Assembly (NCBI RefSeq): GCF_004803475.1
Contig: NZ_SRKY01000001.1
Coordinates: 186,001-250,000, forward strand
DNA length: 64,000 nt
Reading direction: 5' to 3'
Source: Aliishimia ponticola
GTDB taxonomy: Bacteria; Pseudomonadota; Alphaproteobacteria; Rhodobacterales; Rhodobacteraceae
Shown: in pieces, positions 63,576-64,000 of the stretch
How the letters are laid out: the number at the start of each line of letters is the position of its first letter
Numbering within the stretch: position 1 is the first letter of the stretch
The notes under the pieces: model-generated
The model's database searches: none
The model's input: only the letters and a program-made list of their open reading frames with translations
Told to the model about the DNA's origin: nothing
Made by a program: the position numbers and the translations under genes

Positions 63576-64000
63576 TTACATTTCGATCACCATACGCCCG
63601 TCAACCTTGCCAGCTTCGAGATCGGCGAAGATCGTATTGATGTCGTCCAGTTTCGCTTTGTTGATATGGGTTTTGACCTTGCCCTCATTTGCGAATTGAA
63701 CCGCTTCGGCAAGATCCTTGCGCGTGCCGACGATGGAGCCCCGCGTGGTGATACGCTTGAGCACGACATCGAAGATCGGCATCGGAAAATCGCCCGGCGG
63801 CAGCCCGTTCAGCGCAATCGTTCCCTTGCGCCGGACCATGGCAATGGCCTGCGCGAAAGCCGGGGTGGAGACCGCCGTCACCACCACGCCATGCGCGCCG
63901 CCATCGGTCGCCTTGATCACCTGATCCACCGCGTCCGCATCGCGCGCATTCACGGCTACATCGGCCCCCAGTTTCTTGGCAAGGGCAAGCTTCTCATCGG
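63576..64000 (-). CDS. Zinc-dependent alcohol dehydrogenase, AdhP-type (C-terminal part)
   Basis: The last 141 codons of a medium-chain dehydrogenase run off the window edge. KKLGADVAVNARD, the Rossmann-domain end GVVVTAVSTPAFAQAIAMVRRKGTIALNGLPPGDF and the terminal IFADLEAGKVDGRMVIEM match AdhP/ethanol-type alcohol dehydrogenases. The zinc-binding N-terminal half lies outside the window. It converges on the ABC transporter operon. Confidence 0.85.
   Translation of the reverse strand, partial: DEKLALAKKLGADVAVNARDADAVDQVIKATDGGAHGVVVTAVSTPAFAQAIAMVRRKGTIALNGLPPGDFPMPIFDVVLKRITTRGSIVGTRKDLAEAVQFANEGKVKTHINKAKLDDINTIFADLEAGKVDGRMVIEM

Noticed and set aside
1-64000. Mobile elements, prophage, CRISPR or tRNA genes
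   Set aside because: I saw no transposase, terminal repeats, spaced identical repeats or cloverleaf sequences in the window.

Overview
This window is a GC-rich, densely packed chromosomal segment that looks like a marine alphaproteobacterium of the Rhodobacteraceae (Roseobacter group). The assignment rests on gene content: Tmm/Tdm/Dmm methylated-amine oxidation, the aerobic CobG-type cobalamin pathway, TRAP and TTT solute transporters, and DmdC/DmdD-like acyl-CoA enzymes. I see no tRNA, rRNA, insertion sequence, phage gene or CRISPR array. Most neighbouring genes overlap by 1-8 nt or lie within about 60 nt of each other.

Region 1 (1-10.3 kb): trimethylamine to monomethylamine. A truncated periplasmic-binding-type gene (minus strand) faces tmm (trimethylamine monooxygenase). 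This is followed by tdm (TMAO demethylase), an Amt ammonium transporter, an unannotated 56-aa single-TM protein, the dimethylamine monooxygenase genes dmmDABC and a SugE-type SMR exporter. Together they would convert TMA to TMAO, DMA and MMA, with two GcvT-like domains to capture formaldehyde on tetrahydrofolate. The MMA-consuming genes (gmaS/mgs/mgd) are not in the window.

Region 2 (10.3-34.5 kb): nearly the whole aerobic adenosylcobalamin pathway. Late steps (cobS, cobT, cobU, a ribazole-phosphatase-like gene, cobD, cobQ, cobO) come first. A cobalamin riboswitch then leads DUF1636-cobW-cobN-G-H-I-J, (cobK antisense), cobL-E-M-B-A-F. A second, minus-strand riboswitch leads an ECF metal transporter, cbiK-M-L-Q-O. 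Not seen here: cobaltochelatase CobS/CobT, the L-threonine-phosphate decarboxylase, CobR and BluB.

Region 3 (34.5-43.1 kb): a collapsed histidine-utilisation locus. It holds an intact hutC-like repressor, an internally deleted hutF and an internally deleted hutU. After it come a complete TRAP transporter, then an enoyl-CoA hydratase and acyl-CoA dehydrogenase (DmdD/DmdC-like) divergent from an AraC regulator.

Region 4 (43.1-52.4 kb, minus strand): a sugar-acid catabolic operon. It encodes a TTT transporter (tctCBA), a rhamnonate-dehydratase-type enolase, a DapA-family keto-deoxy-acid dehydratase, a GntR/FCD regulator, PdxA2, a beta-hydroxyacid dehydrogenase and a ketoglutarate-semialdehyde dehydrogenase. 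A perfect 20-bp inverted repeat upstream of tctC is the best operator candidate.

Region 5 (52.5-63.5 kb): an amine/N-methyl compound module. It contains an FAD monooxygenase-like gene, RidA-like and DUF1028 proteins, a LysR regulator, a trimethylamine-dehydrogenase-like iron-sulfur flavoprotein, an ArgE-type deacylase and a polyamine-type ABC transporter. Three of its intergenic regions carry a shared TTAG-N7-CTAA (T-N11-A) motif, which suggests one LysR regulon. The window ends in the C-terminal part of an AdhP-type alcohol dehydrogenase.
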